From contig NZ_CAAFUZ010000063.1 of the NCBI RefSeq assembly GCF_900766305.1, forward strand, positions 1-64,000: a DNA stretch of 64,000 nucleotides, given 5' to 3'. Under the pieces are notes generated by a model. It searched no databases and was not told where the DNA came from. It saw nothing but the letters and a program-made list of their open reading frames with translations. Below are positions 16,246 to 25,580 of the stretch, one piece after another. The stretch is from an uncultured Gemella sp. GTDB taxonomy: Bacteria; Bacillota; Bacilli; Staphylococcales; Gemellaceae. Each line of letters begins with the position of its first letter. Positions within the stretch are counted from its first letter, which is position 1. The translations under genes and the position numbers were made by a program.

Positions 16246-17058
16246 ATGATAAAATTAGTTGTTACAGATATTGATGATACGCTATTAAATAGTGATCGTG
16301 AGATTTCTAAAAAAAATAGAGAAGTAATTGAAGAGTGTAAGAAACAGGATATTAAGGTTATTTTAGCGTCAGGTAGACCTGATTTTGGAATGATGAGTAT
16401 AGTAGAAGATTTACAACTTGATAGTTATGATAACTACTTACTTTCATTTAATGGAGCTAGAATCGCTAATCTTAAAACGAATGAAGTGATCTATGAGAAG
16501 TTTTTATCTCCTGAGAGAATTAAGTTCTTAATAGATGTTGCTTTGGAGAATGATTGTGATATTCTTACTTACCAAGGTGGGAAAGTTCTTACAAATCGTG
16601 ATAATGAATACGCACGAATTGAGTCTGGTTTAGTAAGTGCAGAATTAGTAATTAGTGAAAATATGAAAGATGATATTAAAGAAGGTGCTGCTAAGGTAAT
16701 AATTCTTAAACATCCTGATGAAGCTGTTGCGGTGAAAGATAAACTTGCACTTGAATTAGGGGATGAATATGAGGTAGCTATGTCTAAACCGTTCTTTATC
16801 GAGATTAATGATAAAGGTATTTCTAAAGGAGTATCTTTAGATTCATTATGCAAAAAATTAGGTTTAACAAATGAGAATGTAATGGCATTAGGTGATGGAC
16901 TTAATGATTTAAGTATGATTGAGTTCGCTGGTATGGGAGTTGCGGTTGATAATGCTAATCCTACTTTAAAAGAAGCGGCGAATTTTATTTCTAAGTCAAA
17001 TGATGAAGATGGTTTTGCTTATGCTATTGAAAAATTTGTTCTTGGTAAAGATGTGTAG
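16246..17058 (+). CDS. Cof-type HAD-superfamily phosphatase
   Basis: 270 residues. Motif I DIDDT at 8-12, motif II ASGRP near 41, C-terminal motifs KGVSLDSL near 188 and GDGLNDLSMIE near 214. This is a class IIB (Cof/YidA) HAD hydrolase, cytoplasmic, usually acting on small phosphosugars or nucleotide phosphates. AAGGAG is well spaced before ATG 16246. RlmH follows 16 bases after the stop, so the two are likely cotranscribed. Confidence 0.9.
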   Translation: MIKLVVTDIDDTLLNSDREISKKNREVIEECKKQDIKVILASGRPDFGMMSIVEDLQLDSYDNYLLSFNGARIANLKTNEVIYEKFLSPERIKFLIDVALENDCDILTYQGGKVLTNRDNEYARIESGLVSAELVISENMKDDIKEGAAKVIILKHPDEAVAVKDKLALELGDEYEVAMSKPFFIEINDKGISKGVSLDSLCKKLGLTNENVMALGDGLNDLSMIEFAGMGVAVDNANPTLKEAANFISKSNDEDGFAYAIEKFVLGKDV

Positions 17059-17074
17059 ATAGAAAGAGGTTCTG

Positions 17075-17551
17075 ATGAAAGTAACTTTGATTTGTGTAGG
17101 TAAAGTTAAGGAAAAATTTTATAGAGATGCTATAAAAGAATATGAAAAACGTCTTGGAGCATATATTAAGTTAAATACTATTGAAATTTCTGATGAAAAA
17201 GTAAAGGTAGAGAATGATTCAGAAATAGCTCTTGCGATGGAAAAAGAAGGAAATAACATATTATCAAAAATTAAAGATAATCAATATGTTATCACTTTGG
17301 AAATTTTAGGTAAAAATTTATCGAGTGAAGAATTTGCATCAAAAATTGATAATTTAATGCTTACAGGTAAGAGTGATGTGGCATTGGTAATTGGTGGAAG
17401 TTATGGTCTTTCTGACAGTGTGAAAAAACGCAGTGATTTTGCATTATCGTTTAGTAGAATGACGTTTCCACACCAAATGATGCGTGTTGTTTTACTTGAA
17501 CAAGTATATAGAGCTTACCGTATAATAACAGGCGCAAGCTATCATAAATAA
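17075..17551 (+). CDS. rlmH: 23S rRNA (pseudouridine-1915-N3) methyltransferase
   Basis: 158 residues, full length for RlmH. The SPOUT-fold signature is clear: VALVIGGSYGLSDSV near 103-118 and the C-terminal block RMTFPHQMMRVVLLEQVYRAYRI near 128-150 that forms the trefoil-knot SAM pocket. It methylates pseudouridine 1915 in helix 69 of 23S rRNA using SAM. AAAGAGG precedes ATG 17075. Followed by a two-module palindromic repeat. Confidence 0.96.
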   Translation: MKVTLICVGKVKEKFYRDAIKEYEKRLGAYIKLNTIEISDEKVKVENDSEIALAMEKEGNNILSKIKDNQYVITLEILGKNLSSEEFASKIDNLMLTGKSDVALVIGGSYGLSDSVKKRSDFALSFSRMTFPHQMMRVVLLEQVYRAYRIITGASYHK

Positions 17552-17587
17552 TATAATAGGTGCTGAACTGGAAATTTTATTTTTTAC

Positions 17588-17731
17588 AAAGTTTATATAA
17601 AATATCATAGACGCAGTGGCCTATTGATATCTAAATTCGCTTTATAAAAGCTTTTTAGATATCTAATAGCCTGTGCGGGGGTGACTCGACAAAATCGATT
17701 TCTACGAAATCACGATTTTTGAGTCACTCCC
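17588..17731 (+). repeat. Two-module palindromic repeat, copy 2 (best preserved)
   Basis: Module one: CTATTGATATCTAAA facing TTTAGATATCTAATAG around an AAGC core. Module two: GGGGGTGACTCGACAAAATCG facing CGATTTTTGAGTCACTCCC, ending in TTTTTT. Same layout as 2335-2475. The second module and T-run can act as the terminator of rlmH. Confidence 0.75.
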
Positions 17732-17806
17732 TTTTTTACTATTAATTTATAAAGATTTTTAGTATAATAAAGGTGAAGGAATCGATGTAAGAAAGGAGGA
17801 TAGTTT

Positions 17807-18685
17807 GTGGATATATTTAAAATGACAAACAGTCAGAAAGAGAATGTTATTTCTAAAGAAATAATTATTGCACTTAGAAAAAAAGGTGGAAGTGACACAA
17901 AAAGAGCAATAGTAGAGTATTTTAGAAAAAATTCAGAAGTTATAACTGAAGAATATATTGATTTTCGTCGTATCTCAAAAAAAAGTAATAGAGAGTATTC
18001 TCCATTCAAGTTTTTCTTTAATTTTACTTTGAGTTATTTAGAAAAAGCGGAATTTTTGAAGAAAAATGATAAAGTATATACTCTAACAAATAAAGGACGA
18101 GAAGCTGCTCTTGAGACTATAGATTTTTCGGCTTTATATAAAGAAATTAATAAGGAGATTAAACGAAAAAAAGAGGTTTCTGATCTTGAAGAAGTAGTTT
18201 CTGAAGATGAAAAAGAAATTGTAGAAGATCAGTGGAGAGATGAGCTAATTAGAAAATTAAAAAAATTCAGTCCAGCAAAATTTGAGATGTTCGCAAGAAA
18301 ACTAGTCTCTAAGATGAATGTTGAAATGGATGAAAAGATAGGTATTCAAGTTTCTAATGATGGAGGATTAGATGGCTTCGGATATATAACAAGTGATGAT
18401 TTTCGAACTGCTAGAGTTGCCATTCAGGCAAAAAGATGGGAAGGAAATGTTCCTTCTCCAGAAATAGATAAGTTTAGAGGGGCAATGGATAAATATAATG
18501 CTGAATTTGGTATATTTATCACAACATCGAAATTTTCAAAAGCTGCTATAGAAGCATCTCGTTTGGGAACTAGAGCCATTACTCTGATTGATGGGGATAT
18601 CATTGCTGATTTAGTAGCTAAATATGAATTATATGTTAAACCCGTAACAACTTATGTGTTAGATGAATTTTATGATGTAGAATAG
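17807..18685 (+). CDS. Mrr-type restriction endonuclease-like protein
   Basis: 292 residues in two parts: an N-terminal winged-helix Mrr_N-like domain (about 20-105) and a C-terminal Mrr_cat PD-(D/E)xK nuclease domain (about 150-285). The catalytic elements are visible: GGLDGFGYI near 186 supplying Asp, then VAIQAKRW near 205 with the QxK pair. Mrr family enzymes cleave modified foreign DNA. AAGGAGGA (17793-17800) fits GTG 17807. No methyltransferase gene is next to it, as is usual for type IV-like enzymes. The two downstream membrane protein genes are on the same strand with short gaps. Confidence 0.85.
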   Translation: MDIFKMTNSQKENVISKEIIIALRKKGGSDTKRAIVEYFRKNSEVITEEYIDFRRISKKSNREYSPFKFFFNFTLSYLEKAEFLKKNDKVYTLTNKGREAALETIDFSALYKEINKEIKRKKEVSDLEEVVSEDEKEIVEDQWRDELIRKLKKFSPAKFEMFARKLVSKMNVEMDEKIGIQVSNDGGLDGFGYITSDDFRTARVAIQAKRWEGNVPSPEIDKFRGAMDKYNAEFGIFITTSKFSKAAIEASRLGTRAITLIDGDIIADLVAKYELYVKPVTTYVLDEFYDVE

Positions 18686-18707
18686 AATAGAAGAGAAGAG
18701 GAAAGTT

Positions 18708-19484
18708 ATGTTTAATTTTGATAATTATATGTTAGAACGATTATATAATATCTTTGGAGGGATAGCTATTCTATACGGTAGTATTGCATATATTATTTCA
18801 GTTATCTTTTCAAAAATTATGTTTGATATACTTGGTGTTAAACCGATTTTATCGCTTATACCATTTTATAATACTTATAGGATTTATAAAGAGTATAAAG
18901 GTCGTGTTTGGAAGAGAAATTGGGGAGTTGCATATCTATTAACTTTTGCGTTACCTATGGCAGTCATAGGAGTATTCGTATTTACATTAATTAACTTACC
19001 GATAATTACAGGTGATAGATTTTATGACTATTATGCACTGACACTAATTTTAGGTTTGGTAGTATTGGTAGTTGGTGGATTGATAATCTCAGTGTTTAAT
19101 TTTATCCTGTTATTCACTATGTATTTACCAATATTTGATACAAAAGGTAGAAGAGTGGTATTGTATATTCAAGCTGCACTAACATTGTTAGTTGTATTTG
19201 GAAATAGTATTATTCTTAAAATAGATCCTCATTTTGATTCTCTATTGTTAGTGAAGATACAAATGATTTTTTCTGTTGTATTTACGATTGTTTATCTTTT
19301 ATCGGCAAGAGAAGTTAGAGCTAGAATTAGAGGTGGAGAATACGTTCTTCAGGAGAAATTAGATTACGGGACTATGGATAGTTTTGAAGTATATGCAACT
19401 TTAAAAGCTCGTGAGAGAAAGCTAGTCGTACCTAGAATTTCTAAAACAACGAATTATTATGTAATGGATGATAATGTAATTTAA
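18708..19484 (+). CDS. Membrane protein, paralogue 1 of a tandem pair
   Basis: 258 residues with about five hydrophobic helices. The block FSKIMFDILGVKPILSLIPF with YNTYRIYKEYKGRVWKRNWG (about 35-75) resembles DUF5684-type membrane proteins, in which a compact amphipathic Tyr/Trp segment follows helix 1. The cytoplasmic C-terminal tail (VLQEKLDY...LKARERKLVVP) is shared with the next gene. Function unknown. GAGGAAAG precedes ATG 18708. Confidence 0.75.
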   Translation: MFNFDNYMLERLYNIFGGIAILYGSIAYIISVIFSKIMFDILGVKPILSLIPFYNTYRIYKEYKGRVWKRNWGVAYLLTFALPMAVIGVFVFTLINLPIITGDRFYDYYALTLILGLVVLVVGGLIISVFNFILLFTMYLPIFDTKGRRVVLYIQAALTLLVVFGNSIILKIDPHFDSLLLVKIQMIFSVVFTIVYLLSAREVRARIRGGEYVLQEKLDYGTMDSFEVYATLKARERKLVVPRISKTTNYYVMDDNVI

Positions 19485-19515
19485 AATAATTATATAAAAT
19501 AAAGGAGGAATTCTT

Positions 19516-20340
19516 ATGTTTGAAATAGATGAACATCTGCTAAGTCAGATATTGGCTATAGCTTTAATTGTATTTTTTATTATAGTAATTTTTGGATATA
19601 TAATTACAGCAATTTTTTCAAAAATTATGTTCGATATACTTGGTGTTAAAGCTGGACTCGCATTTATACCGTATTATAATACTTATAGAATTTATAAAGA
19701 ATATAAAGGGCGTGTTTGGAAGAAAAATTGGGGAATTGCCTATATAATAACTTTTATGATTCCTATGATGGTTATAGGAGGATTTGTATTTGCATTAATT
19801 AACTTCCCGCTTACAAGTGGTAAATTTTATGAAGAATTTGCACCAACACTGATTTTAGTTTTGGTAGTATTGATAATTGCTGGATTAGTAATCTCAGTGT
19901 TTAATTTTATTCTGTTATTTATTACATATTTACCAATATTTGATACGAAAGGTAGAAGAATAGTATTATACATTCAAGCTGGATTAACAGTATTATCTAT
20001 GTTTAGTACATTTATTTTTCAGGATAATAGTACATTAAGCAATATTTTCTTACTATTTGAATTTGCATTTAATATTATATTTATTGTTGTCTACTTTGTT
20101 GCTGCTACAGACATTAGAGCTAGAGTTAGAAGTGGTAAATATGTTCTTCAAGAAAAGTTAGATTATAATAATCTAAATAGTTATGAGATTGATTCTATTC
20201 TGAAAGCTCGCGATAGAAAATTAGTTGTTCCTGTTATGTATAATGGAATGGATAATTATCCGATGGGTGACTATCCTTATCCTATGAATAATTATCAAAC
20301 GAACAACAATGAAGAAGTAAATAGAATTGAATATGTTTAA
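19516..20340 (+). CDS. Membrane protein, paralogue 2 of a tandem pair
   Basis: 274 residues, clearly homologous over its whole length to the preceding gene (same IMFDILGVK, YNTYRIYKEYKGRVWK, SVFNFILLF, YLPIFDTKGRR and VLQEKLDY blocks), with an extra Tyr/Pro/Asn-rich C-terminal tail (about 245-274). A strong AAGGAGGAA precedes ATG 19516. The pair arose by tandem duplication and is probably cotranscribed; function unknown. Confidence 0.78.
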   Translation: MFEIDEHLLSQILAIALIVFFIIVIFGYIITAIFSKIMFDILGVKAGLAFIPYYNTYRIYKEYKGRVWKKNWGIAYIITFMIPMMVIGGFVFALINFPLTSGKFYEEFAPTLILVLVVLIIAGLVISVFNFILLFITYLPIFDTKGRRIVLYIQAGLTVLSMFSTFIFQDNSTLSNIFLLFEFAFNIIFIVVYFVAATDIRARVRSGKYVLQEKLDYNNLNSYEIDSILKARDRKLVVPVMYNGMDNYPMGDYPYPMNNYQTNNNEEVNRIEYV

Positions 20341-20347
20341 TGTGGAA

Positions 20348-20392
20348 AATCTGGGTGATTTAAATGTAATGTTTAAATCTCCTGGATTTTTT
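20348..20392 (+). terminator. Intrinsic terminator
   Basis: AATCTGGGTGATTTAAAT pairs imperfectly with GTTTAAATCTCCTGGATT, followed by TTTTTT; closes the tandem membrane-protein operon. Confidence 0.8.
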
Positions 20393-20559
20393 ATGTAAGA
20401 TTTTCATGATTTTCAGTAATTTTCCAGTAAAGTATTTAAAGTATTGTTAACTTATGATACCAGTATGTTAGATTTTCTAACGTACATTTACAATTGTAGT
20501 GTGTTTTAAAGTATAATAGAGAACGTAATATAACAAATTTAATGAGGAGTTGACTCTTA

Positions 20560-21990
20560 ATGGATAGATTTTTAGAATTATTAACTACCGTTAATGACTT
20601 TATGTGGACTTATTTCCTAATAGGGTTAGTAATGGTAACTGGTATTTATTTTACATTTAGTACTAAGTTTGTTCAATTTACTTACATCAAAGAAATGTTC
20701 AGACTTATTACTGAAAAGCCTAAAGTAGGCAAAGACGGAGAACAAAAAGGAGTATCTGCTTTCCAAGCATTTACAATCTCAGCTGCGTCACGAGTAGGTA
20801 CTGGTACAATTGCAGGGGTTGCTATTGCGATTGCAATGGGTGGACCTGGATCAGTATTCTGGATGTGGGTAATGGCGCTTTTTGGTGGAGCTTCATCTTT
20901 TGCCGAATCAACATTAGCCCAAGTATATAAAGTTCGTGACAGAAAAGGTGTTTATCGTGGGGGACCTGCTTACTATATGGAAAAAGGTCTTGGACAAAAA
21001 TGGATGGGTGTCTTATTCGCGATTGTTATTTCAATAACTTATGGTGTAGCATTCAACTCAGTTCAAACTAATACTATAGCTCAAGCTTTACAAGTTTATA
21101 ATATAGATAGTCATATTGCGGGGATTGCTTTATTAATTCTTACAATTTTCGTAATTTTTGGTGGAGTAACAAAAGTTGTAAAAATTACTCAATGGTTAGT
21201 ACCAGTAATGGCGGTAGCGTACTTATTTATCGTATTAGTTATTATGGTTATTAACATTGATAAATTACCTGGTGTTCTTGCTCAAATTGTGAAATCAGCA
21301 TTTGGTCTTGAACAAGTAGGTGGTGGAGTAATTGGTATGGGAACATCGATTCTTTTAGGAATTAAACGTGGTATGTTCACTAACGAAGCTGGTTTAGGAT
21401 CTACTCCTAACGCAGCAGCAACAGCTGATAGTACTCACCCAGCTAAACAAGGATTTATCCAAACTTTAGGAGTTTACTTCGATACATGTTTAGTATGTAC
21501 AGCAACAGCATTCTTAATTTTACTATATCCTGGTGTTGAATATGGTGCTGATAAGTTACAAGGTATCCAACTTACACAAGCTGCTTTAACTTCACAAGTA
21601 GGAAGTATTGGAACAATCTTCTTAATCGTAGCTATTTTCTTATTCGGATATAGTTCTGTAATTGGTAACTACTACTACGGAGAAACAAATATTCAATACT
21701 TACTTCCTAAGAAATGGGCTGTAAATGTTTATCGTGTTATCGTGTGTATCTTTGTGTATGTAGGAAGTGTATTAGATTTAAACTTAGTTTGGGGAATTGC
21801 CGATGTAACAATGGGTATTATGAGTTTACTTAACTTAATCGCTATTATCGGTCTTTCTGGTGTAGTTTATGTAGTATTAAAAGACTACGTGAAACAACAT
21901 AAACAAGGAAAAGATCCAGAGTTTTATCTAGATAATTTACCAATTAAGTTAGATAATGCAACTGCATGGAAAAATAAAAAAGAAGACTAA
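20560..21990 (+). CDS. alsT: AlsT/AGCS-family sodium:alanine (amino acid) symporter
   Basis: 476 residues, about 11 helices. AGCS family hallmarks: ISAASRVGTGTIAGVA with AIAMGGPG near 72-98 and MGTSILLGIKRGMFTNEAGLGSTPNAAA near 262-290, which line the sodium and substrate sites. It imports alanine, glycine or glutamine with sodium. GAGGAG lies before ATG 20560. Usual members read GTGN in the first motif; here it is GTGT. A single-gene unit that converges on the antitoxin gene. Confidence 0.92.
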   Translation: MDRFLELLTTVNDFMWTYFLIGLVMVTGIYFTFSTKFVQFTYIKEMFRLITEKPKVGKDGEQKGVSAFQAFTISAASRVGTGTIAGVAIAIAMGGPGSVFWMWVMALFGGASSFAESTLAQVYKVRDRKGVYRGGPAYYMEKGLGQKWMGVLFAIVISITYGVAFNSVQTNTIAQALQVYNIDSHIAGIALLILTIFVIFGGVTKVVKITQWLVPVMAVAYLFIVLVIMVINIDKLPGVLAQIVKSAFGLEQVGGGVIGMGTSILLGIKRGMFTNEAGLGSTPNAAATADSTHPAKQGFIQTLGVYFDTCLVCTATAFLILLYPGVEYGADKLQGIQLTQAALTSQVGSIGTIFLIVAIFLFGYSSVIGNYYYGETNIQYLLPKKWAVNVYRVIVCIFVYVGSVLDLNLVWGIADVTMGIMSLLNLIAIIGLSGVVYVVLKDYVKQHKQGKDPEFYLDNLPIKLDNATAWKNKKED

Positions 21991-22002
21991 TATGTAAAAA
22001 GT

Positions 22003-22047
22003 ACTTCGATGATGGAATTAGATTTCTAATCATTGAAGTACTTTTTT
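22003..22047. terminator. Bidirectional terminator overlapping the antitoxin gene end
   Basis: AAGTACTTCGATGAT pairs with ATCATTGAAGTACTT, flanked by A and T runs. The right arm encodes the last codons and stop of the leftward antitoxin gene. Confidence 0.8.
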
Positions 22048-22301
22048 AGTTCCTCTCTTAAATTTCTCATGGAATCATCAAAAGTATGGGTACGACAGTT
22101 TGTAAAATCAGATTCACTTTGTTCAAGAAGTTGATATAGTTCGTATCTTCCCATGAACTTATTGAATAAATCAATGCTCATAACAGCAAGATCTTCTTGA
22201 CCATTTTTGGTAATAATTATGGGTTCACCTGTTTTATGACAAAATGAAGAGAGTTCATTGTAATTTTCACATAAATATGTATTTGATTTAATGTTTGGCA
22301 T
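22026..22301 (-). CDS. Orphan Phd/YefM-family antitoxin
   Basis: 91 residues. The N-terminal half has the Phd/YefM fold (NYNELSSFCHKTGEPIIITKNGQEDLAVMSIDLFNKF), the DNA-binding dimerisation domain; the C-terminal 35 residues are charged and would wrap a RelE/Doc toxin. GAGGAGG precedes ATG 22301. There is no toxin gene on either side: downstream is a terminator and alsT, upstream the valS leader. Either an unlinked partner or a solitary repressor. Confidence 0.85.
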   Translation of the reverse strand: MPNIKSNTYLCENYNELSSFCHKTGEPIIITKNGQEDLAVMSIDLFNKFMGRYELYQLLEQSESDFTNCRTHTFDDSMRNLREELKKYFND

Positions 22302-22327
22302 AATAGCACCTCCTCTAATCTAAAGAT

Positions 22328-22356
22328 AATGTACTATTATTTCTTGAGATTGTCAA
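22328..22356 (-). promoter_or_regulatory. Promoter of the antitoxin gene
   Basis: On the minus strand TTGACA (22356-22351), 17-base spacer, TACATT (22333-22328), with the start 27 bases further on. Confidence 0.65.
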
Positions 22357-22429
22357 ATTTATAACAGGTAAGGGACGTTATAGATATTAACGTTCTTTCA
22401 CAGTTAAATTTACAAAGTTTTCATTTTGC

Positions 22430-22458
22430 TTGCATTATAAAAAAAAGTATGTTATTAT
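22430..22458 (+). promoter_or_regulatory. Promoter of the T-box-valS unit
   Basis: TTGCAT (22430-22435), 17-base spacer, TATTAT (22453-22458), about 25 bases before the T-box stem I. Confidence 0.6.
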
Positions 22459-22485
22459 ATTAAACATATTTTAATTATAAAATAT

Positions 22486-22724
22486 ATGCGATGAGCCGAT
22501 AAGTAAAAGTTCTTGCGTACCGTAGGATACAGAAAAGAAATCAGTGGTTGAGAGATTTCTCCTAGGCAGGACTTTGAAGTAGCCGGTGAGCATTTAGAGT
22601 GAAAGTAAGTAGCTTTAAACGTGGTTAGAGCGTTAATCTTATTAAGTGCTAATTTATATAATTAGAATAAAGGTGGTACCACGGAAACTTTCGTCCTTAT
22701 GTAAGGATGGAGGTTATTTTTTTT
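22486..22724 (+). ncRNA. T-box riboswitch, valine specific
   Basis: A complete T-box leader. Stem I begins ATGCGATGAGCCG and closes with CCGGTGAGCAT, carrying the kink-turn motifs. Pairing of AAAGTTCTTGC with GCAGGACTTT exposes a specifier loop GAAGTAGC in which the codon is GTA (22579-22581), valine. The T-box AAGGTGGTACCACGG is at 22670-22684. The terminator helix CGTCCTTATGTAAGGATGGAGG plus T-run follows at 22692-22724. Uncharged tRNA-Val binding would favour the antiterminator and switch on valS. Confidence 0.95.
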
Positions 22725-22804
22725 ACCTAGAAAAAATATCACCGACACAATTAGTAAAAGAAAAAAATAATTAATAATAAAATAAAAATTTAGGAGGAAC
22801 AGTC

Positions 22805-25447
22805 ATGACTGAAATGTCTACAAAATATAATCCGACCGAAGTAGAAAATAATCGCTACAACTGGTGGTTGGAAAAAGAAGTTTTTAAAGCTGATAATAAA
22901 AGTAAAAAGAATCCGTATACAATCGTAATTCCACCACCAAACGTAACTGGAAAATTACACATTGGGCATGCTTGGGATACAACTTTACAAGATATGTTAA
23001 CACGTTACAAACGTCTTAAAGGATTTGATGTGCTTTATCTTCCAGGAATGGACCATGCTGGTATTTCTACACAAGCTAAAGTAGAAGCTAAAATGCGTGA
23101 AGAAGGATTAAGTCGTTATGACTTAGGTCGTGAAAAATTCTTAGAGCGTGCATGGGAATGGAAAGAAGAATATGCTGGATATATTCGTGCACAATGGGCT
23201 AAACTTGGATTAGGTTTAGACTATTCAAGAGAAAGATTTACATTAGATGAAGGATTAAACAAAGCAGTAACGAAAATTTTCGTAGATCACTACAATAATG
23301 GTACAATCTATCGTGGTGAGAAAATTATCAACTGGGATCCAGTTCAAAGAACTGCATTATCTAATATCGAAGTAATTCACAAAGACGTAGAAGGTGCATT
23401 CTATCACCTTAAATATTTCTTAGCTGATGGAAGTGGAGACTATTTAGAAGTAGCAACTACTCGTCCTGAAACTTTATTCGGAGATACTGCGGTTGCTGTT
23501 CACCCTGAAGACCAAAGATATCAAAAATATATTGGTAAAACAGTTCTTTTACCAGTAACAAATAAAGAAATTCCTGTTATTGCAGATGAATATGTAGAAA
23601 AAGATTTCGGAAGTGGAGTAGTTAAAATAACACCTGCTCACGATCCAAACGACTTTGAAGTTGGTGAACGTCATAACCTAGAACGTATCATCGTTATGGA
23701 TGAAGGTGCTGTTATGAATGAACATGCTGATAAATATAATGGTATGGATCGTTTCGAATGTCGTAAAGCTCTTATCGCTGATTTACAAGAAAGCGGAGTA
23801 TGCTTTAAGATTGAAAAACACCTTCACTCAGTAGGACACTCTGAGCGTAGTGGTGCGGTTGTTGAACCATATCTTTCTAAACAATGGTTTGTTGACATGA
23901 AACCTCTTGCTGATAAAGTATTAGAAAATCAAAAAGATGCAGATGGAAAAGTTAACTTCTATCCACCTCGTTTTGAAAATACGTTAAATACTTGGATGGA
24001 AAATATCCAAGACTGGTGTATATCTCGTCAATTATGGTGGGGACATCGTATTCCAGCATGGTATCACAAAGAAACTGGTGAAGTTTATGTTGATGTAAAC
24101 CCACCAAAAGATATTGAAAACTATGTTCAAGATGAAGATGTTCTTGATACTTGGTACTCTTCAGCATTATTCCCATTCTCTACATTAGGATGGCCAGATT
24201 TAGAAAGTGAAGATTTCAAACGTTACTATCCAAATAGCTGTCTAGTAACTGGATATGACATTATCTTCTTCTGGGTTGCTCGTATGGTATTCCAAGGATT
24301 AGAATTTACAGGAACTCGTCCATTTGAAGATTGCTTAATCCACGGGTTAGTTCGTGATGAACAAGGTCGTAAAATGAGTAAATCGCTTGGTAATGGTGTA
24401 GATCCAATGGAAGTAATCGAACAATACGGAGCTGATAGCTTACGTTACTTCTTAGCTACTAACTCAACACCAGGTCAAGACTTACGTTACTCAACTGAGA
24501 AAATCGAAGCTAGTTGGAACTATATCAATAAAATCTGGAACGCTTCTCGTTTCGTAATTATGAACCTTGAAGGTTTTGAATACAGTGATATTGATTTAAC
24601 TGGAGAAAAAACATTAGCTGATAAATATATCTTAACAAAACTTGCTAAAACTATTGAAGATTTCGAAAGATTATTCGAAAAATATGAGTTTGGTGAAGCA
24701 AGCCGTATTCTATACAACTTTGTATGGGAAGAATTCTGTTCATGGTATATTGAAATTGCTAAGATTTCATTAAACGGTGAAGATGAAGCTGCGAAGAAAA
24801 CTACTAAATCTATTTTAGTATATGTACTTGATGCTTCTCTAAAAATGTTACATCCGTTTATGCCATTCGTAACTGAAGAAATCTGGCAACACATTCCTCA
24901 CACAGGAGATAGTATTGTAACTAGTGAATTTGCTAAAGTTGAAGCAAGTCTAGTATTTGAAAAAGAAACTGAAGATATGCAATTCATCCAAGATGTAATT
25001 ACTGCAGTACGTAATATCCGTAGTGAAGTGAATGCGCCAATGTCTCGTGAGATTCCTATTAAGATTAAATACTCACAAGATAGCGTAAAAGAAGTACTAT
25101 TAAGTGGTAGTGCGTACCTAGAGAAATTTGCTCGTCCTAGTGAACTTATTATAGAACGCGAAGTAGAAGCAAGTGAAACTGACATCAGTCGTATCTTACC
25201 AGGTGCTGAAATCTACGTTTCATTAAGTGATTTAATCGATGTAGACAAAGAAAAAGAACGTCTAGGAAAAGAATTAGAAAAACTACAACAAGAATTAGAT
25301 AGAGTAAACAAAAAACTTTCTAATGAAAAATTTGTTGGTTCTGCTCCAGAAGCGGTTGTAGCTAAAGAAAAAGAAAAACAAGCAACATATCAAGAACAAT
25401 ATGATAGTGTTAAAGAAAGAATAGCTGCATTAGATAATTTAAAATAG
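22805..25447 (+). CDS. valS: Valyl-tRNA synthetase
   Basis: 880 residues, full length. Class I signature HIGH at 52-55 inside [21 protein letters not shown] at about 523-527, a central editing domain (about 195-345), an anticodon-binding domain (about 600-750) and a C-terminal coiled coil (about 815-875, [20 protein letters not shown]). AGGAGGAA precedes ATG 22805. Controlled by the T-box directly upstream. C-ending and CGT codons are more common than in neighbours, as expected for a highly expressed gene. Confidence 0.98.
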   Translation: MTEMSTKYNPTEVENNRYNWWLEKEVFKADNKSKKNPYTIVIPPPNVTGKLHIGHAWDTTLQDMLTRYKRLKGFDVLYLPGMDHAGISTQAKVEAKMREEGLSRYDLGREKFLERAWEWKEEYAGYIRAQWAKLGLGLDYSRERFTLDEGLNKAVTKIFVDHYNNGTIYRGEKIINWDPVQRTALSNIEVIHKDVEGAFYHLKYFLADGSGDYLEVATTRPETLFGDTAVAVHPEDQRYQKYIGKTVLLPVTNKEIPVIADEYVEKDFGSGVVKITPAHDPNDFEVGERHNLERIIVMDEGAVMNEHADKYNGMDRFECRKALIADLQESGVCFKIEKHLHSVGHSERSGAVVEPYLSKQWFVDMKPLADKVLENQKDADGKVNFYPPRFENTLNTWMENIQDWCISRQLWWGHRIPAWYHKETGEVYVDVNPPKDIENYVQDEDVLDTWYSSALFPFSTLGWPDLESEDFKRYYPNSCLVTGYDIIFFWVARMVFQGLEFTGTRPFEDCLIHGLVRDEQGRKMSKSLGNGVDPMEVIEQYGADSLRYFLATNSTPGQDLRYSTEKIEASWNYINKIWNASRFVIMNLEGFEYSDIDLTGEKTLADKYILTKLAKTIEDFERLFEKYEFGEASRILYNFVWEEFCSWYIEIAKISLNGEDEAAKKTTKSILVYVLDASLKMLHPFMPFVTEEIWQHIPHTGDSIVTSEFAKVEASLVFEKETEDMQFIQDVITAVRNIRSEVNAPMSREIPIKIKYSQDSVKEVLLSGSAYLEKFARPSELIIEREVEASETDISRILPGAEIYVSLSDLIDVDKEKERLGKELEKLQQELDRVNKKLSNEKFVGSAPEAVVAKEKEKQATYQEQYDSVKERIAALDNLK

Positions 25448-25460
25448 TATAAGATAGAAG

Positions 25461-25504
25461 AGAGTGATTCGAAAATCGTATAGATTTTATCGAATCACTC
25501 TTTT
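25461..25504 (+). terminator. Intrinsic terminator of valS
   Basis: AGAGTGATTCGAAAATC pairs with GATTTTATCGAATCACTCT, followed by TTTT. Confidence 0.8.
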
Positions 25505-25545
25505 ATTTATTATGTAACGAATAGATGTAGATTAACCATAATAAA

Positions 25546-25580
25546 AAAACTCTAGCTAGTTTTACCTAGCTTAGAGTTTT
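25546..25580. terminator. Terminator of the leftward LPXTG-peptide operon
   Basis: AAAACTCTAGCTAG pairs with CTAGCTTAGAGTTTTT around a TTTTAC loop. Its right end touches the stop codon of the 45-residue peptide gene. Confidence 0.78.
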
